A DNA stretch of 64,000 nt, taken from NCBI GenBank assembly GCA_026874595.1, contig CM049306.1, forward strand, positions 32,442,019 to 32,506,018, given 5' to 3'. How positions within the stretch are numbered: position 1 is the first letter of the stretch; every line of letters starts with the position of its first letter. The stretch is from Sipunculus nudus. Lineage: Eukaryota > Annelida > Sipuncula > Golfingiida > Sipunculidae. The notes below the pieces were generated by a model. That model was not told where the DNA came from. It saw nothing but the letters and a program-made list of their open reading frames with translations, and did not search any database. Shown here piece after piece: positions 10,795-23,445 of this stretch. Position numbers and translations under genes: made by a program.

Positions 10795-11375
10795 TTCAGT
10801 CTGTCCATGCTCGAAAACGTGTTGGTGGATTATAACCACTTATGCTGCCATTTATCGAACGATTTATGTGCAGTTTAAAAGCTTAAAGTCAGCTAGTCAT
10901 CTACCCTTTTCTATAGAATTTATGTGATTTCTGGCTTACTCTGCGTACATATTACTGAACTCCGGGTTATTCCTGTAAGGAAAATTTCTTATAATGCCTC
11001 TGTGATGGATGTATAAACTTGTTTATCTACAAGTTGTTGGTAAACAAACAGAAATGTTGACAAACAAAAAACACAATGTAACATAAGGTGGTTTTTGCAT
11101 ATGTACAGAAGCTGAAATGCCACTAGCTCCAAAATGGCTTTTGCAAAACTCTAATCTATCTGTCTTACCACCAGATGTCCTTGTTGAATGTGTTTGAATT
11201 ATTTTGGAGGGCCCTCATATGTTATAAACATGTGGATATAAACAAATCAAACACCCTGGGTGTGGTTGAATGTTTTGAATGTAGTTTTGGCTTATTTTTT
11301 ATAAAGGTATAACAGATTATATTTAGATAAAATATATCGGAATAGGCCCTTTTATTTAAGGAAGGAAAAAGGTGA
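10795..11375 (+). repeat. Repeat family R1, near full-length copy
   Basis: Collinear with 8440-8985 (landmarks given there). It ends near 'ATCGGAATAGGCCC', the diverged counterpart of the terminal string in the other copies. Confidence 0.6.
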
Positions 11376-12632
11376 TGCCCAGACGCTTAGGCAAAAGGAG
11401 TCGGGACTAGAAAGGTGACAGTTCAGTGAGTGATTAATTATTAGGCAAAAAGCATAATTCTCAGAGGAGACAGTGATGAATATCTATGTTTGCATTTTAT
11501 CAACAGTCAGGTTTCGTAATAACGAACACATTTGTCCCGTAGGAATTATTTCGTTGTAGTGAATTTCCGTTGTAATGTATTTGGGGAACGTACCTGGGAA
11601 ATTACTAGTATATAAAATCCGTGTATATGAAAAAAAAAATGTTCATATTATTGGAATATTATACCTAATACATTAATATGGCTCTCGCACAATTTTTCAG
11701 ACTGAAAAAAAAATCAAACACACATTCAAAGTTAGGGCCTAATACCGCGGTCCTACTGATATGTCGATTACAAGTGGCTGAGTCTGTTCATTTGTCAAGG
11801 TCGCATAACGCCGGTTCTGTCACACGGCCAAGAATTAGACTAGCGAGAGCGGTGTCGCATGTTTAAAATTTGAGCTGGATGCATATTGTGATATCACATC
11901 CTTATTCGTATGATTACAATCCTTTGCTCTGTGCCCAGAAAATCATGCTATACAAAGCAACGGTCACACAGCAGAGAAAAAAGATCTGAAACGACTGCAG
12001 TGTATAAACCGCTGCATAATTTTGTTGCATATCATGGAGATTATTCAGGGTGATAGTTTTAGTTAAATCCGATATATTATTAAACAGCAACGGACGTTTG
12101 AATAATTTTCAAGTTTCTACTTTATTTAATGTAAATTCTAACTGTATTATTTCTTCTATACCTTTATGAATTGGCGAAATGTTTTATTAATTTTGTGGAT
12201 ATAGTTTTATATAGCCATATAGCTGGATATAGTTTAATTTGCCTGTAGGAGAGATGAATGTATTTTAGCTATTGTGTGAATGTATTCACTTCCCAAGATT
12301 TGCATTGAGTTAATGTTTACTCTGCCGTAGGTGTTGACGGGACGGATTGGTCTATTATATCTGTAATGTCTGTTGTATCTGTTCGTGCTCTTATATATCT
12401 CATGTTTTGGTAAACCTGTTGTCTCTTGAGGAGGCTTTAAGGGCCCACTGATCGAACATTAGTGTATGCGTCTCAACAAGCTGGGGTAATTCACTATCTT
12501 TTTCATAAAAATAAATACTATTGACACTAAATTTAACATATAAGTGTAGAAAGTGGACCAAAGATTCAAGTCCCGTGCGGGAACTTGAATATGCACCACA
12601 TGCGCTCAACTCGACACTTATTCTTATTCAGG

Positions 12633-12637
<5 letters not shown>
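11376..12637. other. Intergenic DNA, nothing recognised
   Basis: No supported gene. A 62-codon frame at 11678-11866 is not recognisable. Confidence 0.5.
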
Positions 12638-12717
<80 letters not shown>

Positions 12718-12739
12718 CACATGCACCCCCCCCCCCCCC
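12638..12739. repeat. (CT)n-(AT)n-poly-C compound microsatellite
   Basis: About 15 CT units, then about 24 AT units, then a run of 14 C. Overlapping Ser-Leu / Tyr-Ile frames are artefacts. Confidence 0.95.
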
Positions 12740-12887
12740 GCCCCGAATCGCACAAAGCATAATCTCGTAAAGTCTCGGCTTTTCCAAACCACGCCGTTAG
12801 CTTCATTCTAACCACATTCACCTGATGATCGGGTCGCATCCCGTGAAACAGACTGTTGTGAATTAACAGTGTTGTTTTTCTTCAGAG

Positions 12888-12888
<1 letters not shown>

Positions 12889-12958
<70 letters not shown>
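12889..12958. repeat. (TA)n microsatellite
   Basis: Pure TA dinucleotide repeat of about 35 units. Confidence 0.97.
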
Positions 12959-12960
<2 letters not shown>

Positions 12961-13944
12961 TAAAGAGAAAGAGTGACGCCTTTTAGGTTGACTAACTTGT
13001 GTATTGACACTACGAACTCTATACATATATTATTCTTCCGTCTTATATAACATCTCTCTACACGTTCCCACTTACCACCTGACGAAGAAGCCGGCACTCT
13101 TTATCTTCATACCAACGCTTCCACTACATACTAAAACGGCTACACCACTAATATATATTAGGCCACACATTTAAACACTTTTCTTAGGTTTACAAACATT
13201 ATTAATAGGAGGACGGAAAATTAAAATGCTTAATTGCTACACATTAAACACTAAAACAGAATGCCTGTGAGCTTAGATCACAGCTTAATTCTCAAACCAG
13301 CAACAGTAAACATTATATCAGTAACAAAAATAACTTACATCAGGTCTACACCCTGCATATATTTACTGTGAGCAACGGTACAGGTAATTATAAAACTTTG
13401 TGTAATTAGGGGAGTGAAAATGATTTTCAAAATTTTTATTTTTCTTTATAAAATTTGGTGTAGGCGGGTTCGTAATTTATATATATTAAATATAAAACCT
13501 GGCCTAATAGTCATAAATACTATATAATCATTGGTAATTTTCTATCTAAAAAAATAAGTAACGCTGAGTTCAAAGCTCTGTATTTTGCTTCGTAAGGTGA
13601 CCGAGTTGAAGACATATAAATTTTCAGGGCCAGTGTAACAATAAGCGAACCAGACAGCCGCTTTGGGGCGCAGACATTTAAGGACATGTTGTGAAATGAA
13701 GTAAGTGGTCCGTGGCCTTGGGCCCTCAGCTGAACTTCATTTCAATTTATTTATTGTCTATTTATATAACCCTTCCCGAATGAAAGAAGAATAACTTGAC
13801 TTGAATAATTCTTATATCACGTCTCTCAGAAGCAGATAACCAGGGTTTACCGAAGGAGGGTGGCTGCAGGCATACCTGTTGAATTGTTGTTGTTGTGTGG
13901 GTGTGTTTGTGTTTGAGTGTTGGAAAGGGTAATACAGAAAAGTT
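12959..13944. other. AT-rich intergenic DNA
   Basis: Contains a TTG-rich/GTGTGT-rich stretch near 13885-13925, possibly the tail side of the adjoining SINE. No gene is seen. Confidence 0.45.
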
Positions 13945-14032
13945 CAGTTTGCACCAACAGGAAACCGAACCCCGCACCTTCTATAACGATTTCGCGTAGG
14001 ATGCCTAACCTGTGAGCTACCGTACCTCCCTA
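13945..14032 (-). mobile_element. tRNA-derived SINE head (minus strand)
   Basis: On the minus strand TAGCTCACAGG (14019 downwards) fits the A box with one mismatch, and GGTTCGGTTTCC (from 13971) fits a degenerate B box. The start-to-start distance of 48 nt is within the tRNA range. The flanking GGGAGGTACGG resembles a tRNA 5' end. The acceptor stem is not restored, so this is a SINE head or tRNA relic rather than a tRNA gene. The SINE body boundary is not resolved. Confidence 0.5.
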
Positions 14033-14329
14033 AAGTTCTCTGCACCTTTATAGGAAATAGCTAGTGGCGTCACGGAGGAACTTTATGGTCAATTATCTTC
14101 TGTTACCCTGTAACTCTTATTAATTACCTTGCTTTTTCATTGAATTTCAATAAATTTATTTCTAGTTATTAACTTCGTATATTTGAGAATTTCCTAAAAA
14201 AAGGGGACAATGTTAATTGACAATGTTTGATCTTAATGTACTACAAGAAGTGCGAGAAATTAAGTTGAGTTATTAGTTATATTTCTTAAAAAAACAAATA
14301 TCAATTAAAGAGCTCTTGTGTTTCCAAGC

Positions 14330-14800
14330 AATTAATTAGGCCAAAGATCAACGTTTGATTGGATTATTGGGTTAACACCAGCATCGGGCCACATGACCGG
14401 GCTTTTAATCTGTTTTGAATTTTTAATTAGACCATCAACTTGGACATTGACATCAAGGCCTGTTCTGTTGCTGATCAATAAAACCACAGAAAGGAAAATA
14501 TTTAGTTTAAGGTTACCATGGTGGAATCCAGGAAGGTCGGCGGGTGTACGTCACCTATAAAGTACATCGCAAATTAATACGCGGGGCATTTTTAAATCGG
14601 AGAGCCTTATTAATGAGAGGGTTTCACTGCCTTAATTAACTTTTAGAAATGTGTGCGGCTTAATTACGACTACAATCCAGAGCACGTGTGTTGTGACGCG
14701 TTGATAATGAACGCAAATCAAAAGATTATAAAGGGAATAATTACCCTTTTTAAGAAGGCCTTTGAGTCTAATTGATTTAATTTTTAATCTTCCAATTGTC
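14330..14800. promoter_or_regulatory. Candidate conserved non-coding / enhancer-like stretch
   Basis: This stretch has no microsatellite, no copy elsewhere in the window and more even base composition than its surroundings. It is dense in homeodomain-type cores (TTAATTA and TAATTA occur several times at 14400-14780) and has an E-box CACGTG in GAGCACGTGTGT near 14681. It has no open frame. That it is regulatory or conserved is inference; no neighbouring target gene is visible. Confidence 0.2.
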
Positions 14801-16068
14801 ATGGTGATCTTTAGCTGTCAAAGTGATGACACACCGGGGTTTGTGGCCGCGCGCCGATAGAAGCTGGATACGTCATTCCATGCACGCTGCCCGTAAATGA
14901 TTCGCCAGGCCCGCCAGCAACGCAGTTCTAGCCCGCGCACTGTGTTGTGTTACTGCATATATAGCCAGTTACATCCAGGAGTTGGCTTTGCTCCTTTAAC
15001 TGTCATCATGTAGTCGATGGCAGCTTCTGTCTAGACTTGTACCAGGGATTTTAAATCCATACATTCCCTGCACGCTGCCTGTGTTCTGTCTCTTTAGACT
15101 GAGTAGTGCTCGCAAGCATTGTGACAAATTCAGCCATGGCTGCATGCAAAGGAAGTCCCATGAACACACGAATACTTGGGGCAATATCACAATAGAGACG
15201 TTATGATCGCGCTACGTTTAAGCTTAACGGATGATCTCAAACGAATAACAGCATACACGGTAGGTGTCATTATTAAAAGCTATAAATTGATTTTTTATCG
15301 TTGGTACGGGTACATGCTAATTTATATTAAAAATAACTACCAACGTTTCATTAATACCAATTTTTGTGAATATTGGACAAATATTATCGCAGTTATTCTG
15401 CATTTTGTTGATCGCTGCCCTCATATTTCGATGGAAATTATGTGGAAACGACGACAAAGGCTGCCTGCCCGGAGTTCGTGTTGCAAGATAAATATGGTTT
15501 AAAATTAGCCCGAGTGTGCCGGTAGGCATTTCTAGTTGATGGAATTGTTGACAGTCGCGTTGTGTGCATTGTCATGTCATTTGTCTGCAAATATCTCAAA
15601 GCGGCATCGGGCTATAGTGCTTTGTATGAGCGGTTAATGTAATTACTGCCTTATCCCAGGCAGCTTTTGTGGATTGAATGATAATGAGACCTTGTATGGG
15701 AGGCTGATTTCCATTGTATGTGATTGATACATGGACACCTTACAATCCTTACCGATATATTCGCACATATATTATATTAAATATCACAGGATTTTTAGGA
15801 TTAATGATTGTTGTTCATTATTGTGTGTTTAATAAATATCCATTTACGAGAAAATAAACAAATTCTTAAACACAATATATTATACACAAGAGTTCAGAAT
15901 TAAATTTAAGGCATAGGTTACAGTTTTAGTCCTACAATGCAGGCTGCAAATATCACATCAATAAGAATTAAGATTTATATTAACCAAAACCTTCATCTTG
16001 AGCTGTAGGCGCGAATTACAATTATGACTTAGGATATTTTAATTTATATGTCAATGTTAGAAAAAAGT

Positions 16069-16069
<1 letters not shown>
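14801..16069. other. Intergenic DNA, small unrecognised ORFs
   Basis: A frame of about 100 codons at 15176-15502 (+) and a 64-codon frame at 14996-15190 (-) show no recognisable domain. No splice or repeat evidence was found for either. Confidence 0.45.

Positions 16070-16123
<54 letters not shown>
16070..16123. repeat. (TA)n microsatellite
   Basis: TA dinucleotide repeat with one interruption near 16078. Confidence 0.95.
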
Positions 16124-16126
<3 letters not shown>

Positions 16127-16426
16127 CACAGCAAAGATCAGGCCATACAGAAAAAAAACTATCATATAAATCAAGCACTTTTAGTATTAGCGAAAACAAG
16201 AAATAAAATTCTGGTTATAAAGAAGTGAATAATTCCTTAACCTGTATATATGATGCGCTGCCATATTAATTTTAGTGATTGTCTGAATACTTCAGACATG
16301 GCAACCAACGTTATAGACGCGTGGTAAAGATAAAACATTAAAAGGTTAAAAGACAATTTTTTTAACACGAAATGTTCCTTTCCAGTTGCACAAATCTGTC
16401 GTTATATGTGAGAAAATATGACTCCT

Positions 16427-16442
16427 CCCCCCCCCCCCCCCC
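16427..16442. repeat. Poly-C tract
   Basis: Run of about 16 C following ACTCCT. Confidence 0.9.
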
Positions 16443-16599
16443 TGCCCCGGAACATCATATTATATAGAGCAACATTTCATTTCGTAGGAAGAACCTGAAT
16501 TATCTTAGCAGGTATCTACAGTTATTGTATGTTAACTATCAACTACAAAACTGTATAGGTTCGCAAGATATAGGCGTAACCAGTTGCAGCATTATTTCA

Positions 16600-16977
16600 T
16601 GTCGTAATTTCCCTAACAATAGAGCGGTAACATTATGTATGTGATAAAATTCTAGTAATGTATTTAAATTAGTGTGTAAGAAGACATACAAAATTGAATT
16701 AACTTCGCTTGGTTATAGTTCAGGAAGCCTGAATAATGTGTGGCCCAGCTGTTGATAAACGGAGTTTTAAGTATTTGTGCAACATTATTCTTGATTTACT
16801 CTAGCCAGTGCTTTGTACCACAAAAATATCACAATTGAGGTTTGCTTGAAAATAAGGAGGTTCTGTCTTGGAACTTCATGTGAGGCAAAAGTTATATCTA
16901 TGCGTTTCCATATTCTGTCTATCTATCCGCTTGAATTAAGCAAAGGTAAGAAGGATTGATGATCCCATGCCGTGAGA
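16600..16977 (+). repeat. Dispersed repeat family R2, copy 2
   Basis: Second copy of the 370-bp repeat at 5271-5642, same orientation and collinear throughout. Both copies end just after a GATYATCCYATGCC block. Confidence 0.85.
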
Positions 16978-17495
16978 AATTACAACTAGTCCATGTATAA
17001 AAAATAAAATGATCTAATAAAGTTCAAACTTCCTATTCTGCCTTCATTCAGTTATTGTTAGCATCGCGAAATTCTATATTACAAGAAATAAAAATAAGTA
17101 AAGTTCACATAATGAAATTAAAAAAAATATATAGCTTTCATTTTCTCTTACAGTTATTTTATTAAACAGCAATGTATATATACTAGTAAGTGGGATACAT
17201 ATGAAACCCTAGAAATAAAAGTCAAGAAGTGAAGTTTTATTTTCATATAAACATATACAGTGGCAGATGTAAAGGGGGGCGCAATTGTTCGGGCACCCTC
17301 TTTTTCCGATCTATAAAACTCTGAAAAATAGCATGATTTTCGCGTAATACATAAAAGCGGCGCCAAACTTTGCGTCTTGCGTTGTTTTCTTAACTATATT
17401 TAGCCTATGCATGCAAGAGTTGTGTGTAAATTCTACAAGTACTCAAGGTATACTTTTTTTTACCTGTGACAGTGTACCGAGCCAGCCCCCTGAGA
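16978..17495. other. Intergenic DNA, nothing recognised
   Basis: No supported gene. Confidence 0.5.
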
Positions 17496-17499
17496 CCCT

Positions 17500-19405
17500 G
17501 TATCTATATATATCTTTATTCGTACAAGGAAGTACAGTACATTATATGCAATGAAAAGAAATATGAAATAAATGAAAGATATACAGAAAGAAGGAAGGAA
17601 AAATGAAAGTTCAGTCCGTACCAATAACAAAATCAGATGATAATAAATCAATTAGCGTTTTAACCTCATCGGAGGTCAAATGCGAGGTACATATCCCATC
17701 TTTGCATTCTATCAATTCTGACAGTAAATCTAAGTTAATGGATGTTGTTACCATCATCAACTGTCTCTTAAGTATCTTTATATTTCTAATGTCGCGTTGT
17801 ATCCCATGGTTGTGCATCTGAGTTTCCAGATATCGTAAGTTACCTCTAAGTACACCAATTGAGGTATAATGAGCTCTCTTTGTCGGAAAATTTACAAAGT
17901 CATTTGCAACATCCTGCATGTTCAGTAATAAATTTATAAAGCGTTAGCTGATTATATTTATCAGAGCCGGAGAGCCCGCCAATCCATGTACAATATTCTT
18001 GTGCGAGTTATATGGTAAGTGACATAGGTGACGCAGAGCTTTATTATATGATGTACTTAATCGATCAATTGACTTATGCTTTAGTAACCAGGTTTGACAG
18101 CCGTAAAAGGAACAGCAATAAGAATGAAGTAACCTGTTCTTAACCTTGCCAGACAGACATCCGAAATTCGCCGTTAAGATGTTAAAGCTTGCAATAAATT
18201 TTACTCTTTTACCGAAGACGTCATTGTTATTTGACAAGTTCCAAGTTACTGTATTCCCCAAGTACTGTACACACCCGCCATTCTAGGGGTACACCATTTA
18301 AAACGATCGTATCTGATCTAGCTGGATACACCCTGTTAAAAATAACACATTTTGTTTTCTTTGCGTTATATAACATATCAAATTCTTCAGCAAACGTTTC
18401 ACATTCTTTAACCTGTTGAAGCCCCGTCCGAGTTGGACATAAGAGCGTAAGATCGTCCGCATAGCCAACAGCACCAGCAAAATAATTTCCAATATAACAT
18501 CCTATTCCCTTATTTGTGAGACGTTTTTAAAAGCTCTTCCATATAAATATTAAACAGGTAATACACCCCCTTGGCGTACACCATTATTAGCACCAAACTG
18601 TTCAGATTCAACATCATTCCATTTTGTCTTAATAACAGGTCTCTGGTAGATATCTGCTAGTATACTAATGACAGTAGGTGAAACATTGCGTTTCATGAGT
18701 AAACGGAACAACTTGGGAATATTAATTCTGTCAAAAGCGCGTGACGCATCAACAAAACAACTGTAAACTGATGACCCGTTCCATATGTAATGTGAAATAA
18801 CCTCCTTCAGCACTACTGTGCACATGTTAGTCGAATGCCCCTTCTTAAAAGCATATTGCAGTGGAGAAGAGCCAAGTTTATCTACATTTTTTGAATAATA
18901 ACACTATCAAGTAATTTTCTGAAACAACTTGTCAATGAGATACCCCTGTAGTTATCACTACAGGTTAGGTCACCTCTTGGGTCTTTCGGTATAGGTATAA
19001 TTACGTAAGTATTCACATCCGCTGGGACATGTCCATGTAAAATCATAAAATGAAATAAAATTGAAAAATATACATAAAAACGGTGTGTTCCACTAATGAT
19101 ATGGTCAGACTGTAGAATCGATCTTCCGCCGGATTTACCAGTTTTTAAATGATTTACAGCCATCCTAACATCGGATACACCAATGTTAAGAGTGTCCTTT
19201 GGTTATATGTTTTTGATTGCCTGATTAACAATATTATTAAGTTTCTCCGCTTTATCTGGAAGGCTATTATATAAGTGTCTGTATTTCCCCCGAAGTGATT
19301 CGCAATTTCAGTACTAGTAAATTTATTATCAACAGTCCTGGTCTGTGAAGGGCCACCTGACTTCATCTTCTTTACCTCGGTCCATAAGTCACGACTATTA
19401 TATCC
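17500..19405 (-). mobile_element. 5'-truncated non-LTR retrotransposon (Jockey/CR1-type), dead
   Basis: Minus-strand frames spell a reverse transcriptase in order. The linker contains LWTEVKKMKSGG (near 19370). Next come IPIPKD and NYRGISLTS (18882-19163). VDASRAFDRI, NGVRQGGVLP and FNIYMEELL follow (18500-18825). The catalytic GYADDLTLL has its YADD codons at 18452-18463. The thumb and C-terminal part, with SFYGCQTW and YNKALRHLC, run to about 17611. The pieces lie in different frames with stops between them, including a shift just after the FNIYMEELL block, so no protein is made. The endonuclease domain is missing: sequence stops resembling the family near 19405, a typical 5' truncation. 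The clade is uncertain; Jockey/CR1 is inferred from motif style. Confidence 0.85.
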
Positions 19406-21608
19406 GGCCCTGACCTACAGAATTTGAAGAGAGGACCTGGTTAGGCAGTGTGAGAGTAGGGTTTATATAAATGACATTGCTATAGAGTTTAGCCAGAGTT
19501 TTCCCTATTAACATAAAATACTGTGCCGAGATACCAGAGTTGTCACTGTTCTAGAACTGTTTCACCTGAAGGTGCCTATTGAAATATGGAGATTATTCTC
19601 TAAAACCTAAATATTATCCAACCGTCTGACAATTGTGCTCTTGAGAACTGTAAGCCTTAAAGGAGATAATAGCTTCCCGACAAAATCAAACATTTATGTT
19701 TTGCAAAATTCTAGTTCTTTAGAATATTGTGGGCAGTGACCTGATGTTTATCATGGGTTGCAAGCCTCTCTTTGCTACATTTTTAAGAATATTTATTGCA
19801 GTAAACAACTGATCATCAGCTATTAAATGTAGGTGTTTGAGCATGTGGCCAGTCAATTTGACCTTCATCAAATGTTGTTTTCTGCTCTTCTGATTTTACC
19901 AAATTAATAAAATATCTTGCAAGGTAAGGTTTTGGTTTCGTAACAGTTAATTAGGCAAATGCCTCATTCTTTCTATGCAACTTACATGTTCAAATTGCCT
20001 TGCTTCATGAAAATATTCCTAAATTTCAACGGGGACCCCATTGTGAAACAGACTATAGTCATATCAAAAACCAAAAATGGTCGCAAGATGTCGATATGAT
20101 CACAAACGCCTCACTACCTATAAGTATGTATTCGCTTAAAATTAAACATACCCATCGTTATGTTAGATATTTTTGTGTACTTTCGAATACACGAACCAAG
20201 TTCAAAAACGATTCCGTTATAAGTCCGCATGTCTCCCAAGGGTTATTTGATTGGCAAAGAAGTCGTGCGAGACATAGGCATATATACAGGATTTACACTT
20301 TTTGTTTTGTAATCTTTTACTTTATTTATTCTTCAGCCAAATCATAAAATTAAGACTAACGGTTCTGTACCTTGAAACTGATGTGATAAGATGACATGGC
20401 AGTATATTTTTCCGAATGTCTAACATCACGACTGAAGGAAGGCCCGATAATCTAAAACCAATGGGATATATACAGACATATATGTCTCATAAAACAGTTA
20501 ATATCCTCACCTTATATACTGCAGAAATTAAATGTCTGGGAAGTAATTAAAATACGAAACTGCTTCCCTTCAACTTATTAGAAAATGGACGACTGTCTAG
20601 TATTTTATGTTTTCACGTTAACCAAATAAAATACAGACGTGATTCTATAATCCGACACCAATGTGTGTACACTATGCAAGTAGATGCGTTTTCAGTTTCC
20701 ATCGCCAAAGGGTTTCAAATTTTTATTATACCGAGATATGGCTAATCTATAGTGATATTTCCAATGATTTCTTTGCAATATGTAACTACCTTCATCAATA
20801 ACCCTTCTTCCCTTTGTCCCTTGGGCAGGTTTTAGTAAATGTTTTGTTTGTTCTTCTTTTTCCCTTTTATGGAAAACAAATTTGACATTTAGAATTTTTT
20901 AAAACAAAAACACATATCGCAAATCGCGAATACCAGTTCTCACACCTTTCTATTATAATGAAATTGTTGTACACAAGCACAAACATGTTTTACTGTGTCA
21001 TAGGTACAAATTGTCACTGATATACTGCATTCTTGCTTGCATGATCTTTATCACACTCACCAAGTCAGAATTTGTCTATTTATCGAGATCACCTTTAAAA
21101 ATACTATTCATTTTAACCAGAAATAGATTTGGCGTGAGCTAGCTCTTCTCCGTTAGTTTAGCACTCTGTCTATAGGGTCGCATCTGTAAGACACTAGCAA
21201 TTTGGAACTGATATAAAACTCGAACCATGTTTTCTCTTTAATGAACGCCTCGTTAAAAATTTGCACAGTCGCTCTTGGGTCATGATTTGACTAAGACGTT
21301 TTATAGCTGACGGCTTCATACCATTACTGATATAAACACAGTTTGGGTTTCTATATTTATAAAATTATTTCTCTGGTAGCGATTCTCTTTGAGAAATTTT
21401 TTTCAGCATGTCATATCATTGTTCGTTACGGCAACATATGTTAAGGTCTAGAGTTTTTGGAATTCGGTCACTGTAAAAAATAATTAAAAGAATTATTACA
21501 TTGAAATCAAATGGCAATGAGAATTTTCAGGTCAAGTGGAATAAGTCCTACATTTCTTATTGAAGAAATTTAAATTTTATTAAGCTTGGGCAGTTTGCTA
21601 TTCCATAC
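19406..21608. other. Intergenic DNA, one unrecognised 115-codon frame
   Basis: Mostly AT-rich with no repeats visible. The open frame at 20000-20347 (+) starts at a TTG codon and resembles nothing known to me; it is not called as a gene. Confidence 0.5.
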
Positions 21609-22086
21609 TGTTACAGGTATCTGTTTTATTGTGCGCAGGAGTGTTACATGTGTCTGTTGACATTCTGGTTCGTGTAGCGCAGGCGTAGTTCGTTGCTATG
21701 GGAACCTCGCTTGTTGGGAGCTGGCTCGCTTGTTGGGTCTAAAGCGTAGAGACACAGCATTCTTTTTTCTAGATGTTTCGGGTCAGTTCATGTGAGTGTG
21801 TGTTGTTCTTTGGAAATTATCCATTTCTGGAATTTTCGGGTAAGAAGCTATTAATGAGGGGCTGTGTTTAGAGCCGGCAGAATGGAAAATACTAGCGAGC
21901 ACTAAGAGTATTACTTTCTCGTCAGTTTTGGGAACTTTTTCGATAATTGCAGTGGTGTCGGATATTCAACGGATTATACAGATTTATACAGATTTACTTC
22001 GGACTGTCTCCAGTTTGCTTTTGGATTTTTACTATTTACGTGATGTGTTGGTGATAAAGGACTCTTGTTGAGCTGTGACAGTGGTG

Positions 22087-22560
22087 CATAGGCGGCGAAA
22101 CCGGTGGGGGGGGGGGGGGGGGCACGGGGGGGCCCCCAAAAAATGATGGGTATAAAACATACTATATTTTATTATTGAGTATTTGCACTCTCATCTATAT
22201 AGATCCTCCTCCGTACCTGGAGTACTATATACTATATACTATATACTCCGGGATTGAGGTGCAAAAAAAAAATTACAAAGTTGATATTCTGTGTGAAAAT
22301 GCATCAATTGCCAGAAAAATAACAATATCTTTACAAGGAGGTACTGTTTTACTAAATTAGCATTGACCCATAAATGACAGCAAAAATGCACCAGAATCCA
22401 GTAGTATACATACAGTTTTTAAAAAAATTTCCACACCGGCTACGGCCTGACCCTATTGGCGGGGGTGGGGTGGGGGTTCAGTATATACATATATATATAT
22501 ATATATGTGTATGTATATATATGTATATACATATATATACATATATATATGTATATATAA

Positions 22561-22597
<37 letters not shown>

Positions 22598-22694
22598 GTT
22601 CATATATATATATGTAGATACATGTATATGTATATGTATATACTGGTCTACTATTTGCCCCCCCCCCAATGAAAATTATGTTTCGCTGCCAATG
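22087..22694. mobile_element. Inverted-repeat DNA element (MITE) inserted in R4 copy 1
   Basis: The left end CATAGGCGGCGAAAC is the near inverse of the right end GTTTCGCTGCCAATG, and both ends are followed inward by a long G (or C) run. The flanks carry TGGTG on both sides (22082-22086 and 22695-22699). The uninterrupted R4 copy at about 51545-51556 shows one TGGTG at the same place, an empty site that fixes the boundaries and a 5-bp target duplication (6 bp if GTGGTG is counted). The interior is TATA-rich microsatellite with no transposase. Superfamily unassigned. Confidence 0.75.
22485..22645. repeat. Imperfect TATA-rich microsatellite
   Basis: TATATATG / TATATACA imperfect dinucleotide array in the middle of the MITE. 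The long Tyr-Ile frames on both strands are products of it. Confidence 0.9.
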
Positions 22695-23445
22695 TGGTGG
22701 TATCCGGATATCAAAGCCCAGGTTCCGGACACTCTTGTACTGTACATTTTTATTGTTATCCTATGTAACTGATTTAGTGTATTGTAATGTTAGGATTGTT
22801 CTAACACCATTGATTTCTATATTCATTCCCCCAGACATTTCACGCTGCCTAGTGTTGCGGAGTATGATTTTTTTTATCTCAGTAACAAAATCTTTGCTGA
22901 TCACGATTACGTGATCTGTTGTTATTAGGTTCCATAAAATAAAAAATCTGATTTATTATTGATTGGTTATTATTAAGTTTGAGATTGGCTTATGCATGAC
23001 CAACGTCAAAAATATTCATATGCTGAGAAATGACCAGTGCTTTGGTAAATAGAATACGTCTCTCTCATGTTAAATATCTTGTGCATTTCCTGGGCGGTTT
23101 GCCATTCCATTTGGATTAATTTATCATTGATCAGGCACAAATGAAGTTTGTTATTTGTAAATGGTTGACCAACATCATAAATATTTATAAACGGAGTAAA
23201 ATAATTTCCAGGGCTTTGGTAATTAGAATGCGTTCTTTTCATGTTGAATTCCTTCGACTCAACATTTAAAGGATCGTTTTAATATTTTCATATCTTTCTT
23301 TGAAATTCAGAATCACAGTATCTAATTCCATGACTGCGAAACTTATACCCAAAGCCTTAAAATAGACGGGATGCCATATGACAGACATCCCCTTTCCCTG
23401 TGTTATTCCGAAGCCACCTTGCTCTGTTTTGTATAGATTTACTTT

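Larger units (their letters stand above)
21609..22937 (+). mobile_element. LTR-like repeat (family R4) copy 1, split by an insertion
   Basis: About 720 bp collinear with 51094-51818 after removal of the 608-bp insertion at 22087-22694. It starts TGTTACAGG. The 3' end (TTAGGTTCCATAA) is the drifted counterpart of the TTAGGTTCCGTAACA end of copy 2. TG...CA ends with a TGTTAC/GTAACA inverted repeat are typical of an LTR, so this is best read as an old solo LTR. No partner LTR, PBS or coding sequence adjoins it. Shared anchors include TTTTATTGTGCGCAGGAGTG, GAGCCGGCAGAA and ACTTTCTCGTCAGTTT. Confidence 0.6.

Noticed and set aside
17611-19366. Several separate small genes on the minus strand
   Set aside because: They are successive frames of one reverse transcriptase ORF broken by frameshifts.
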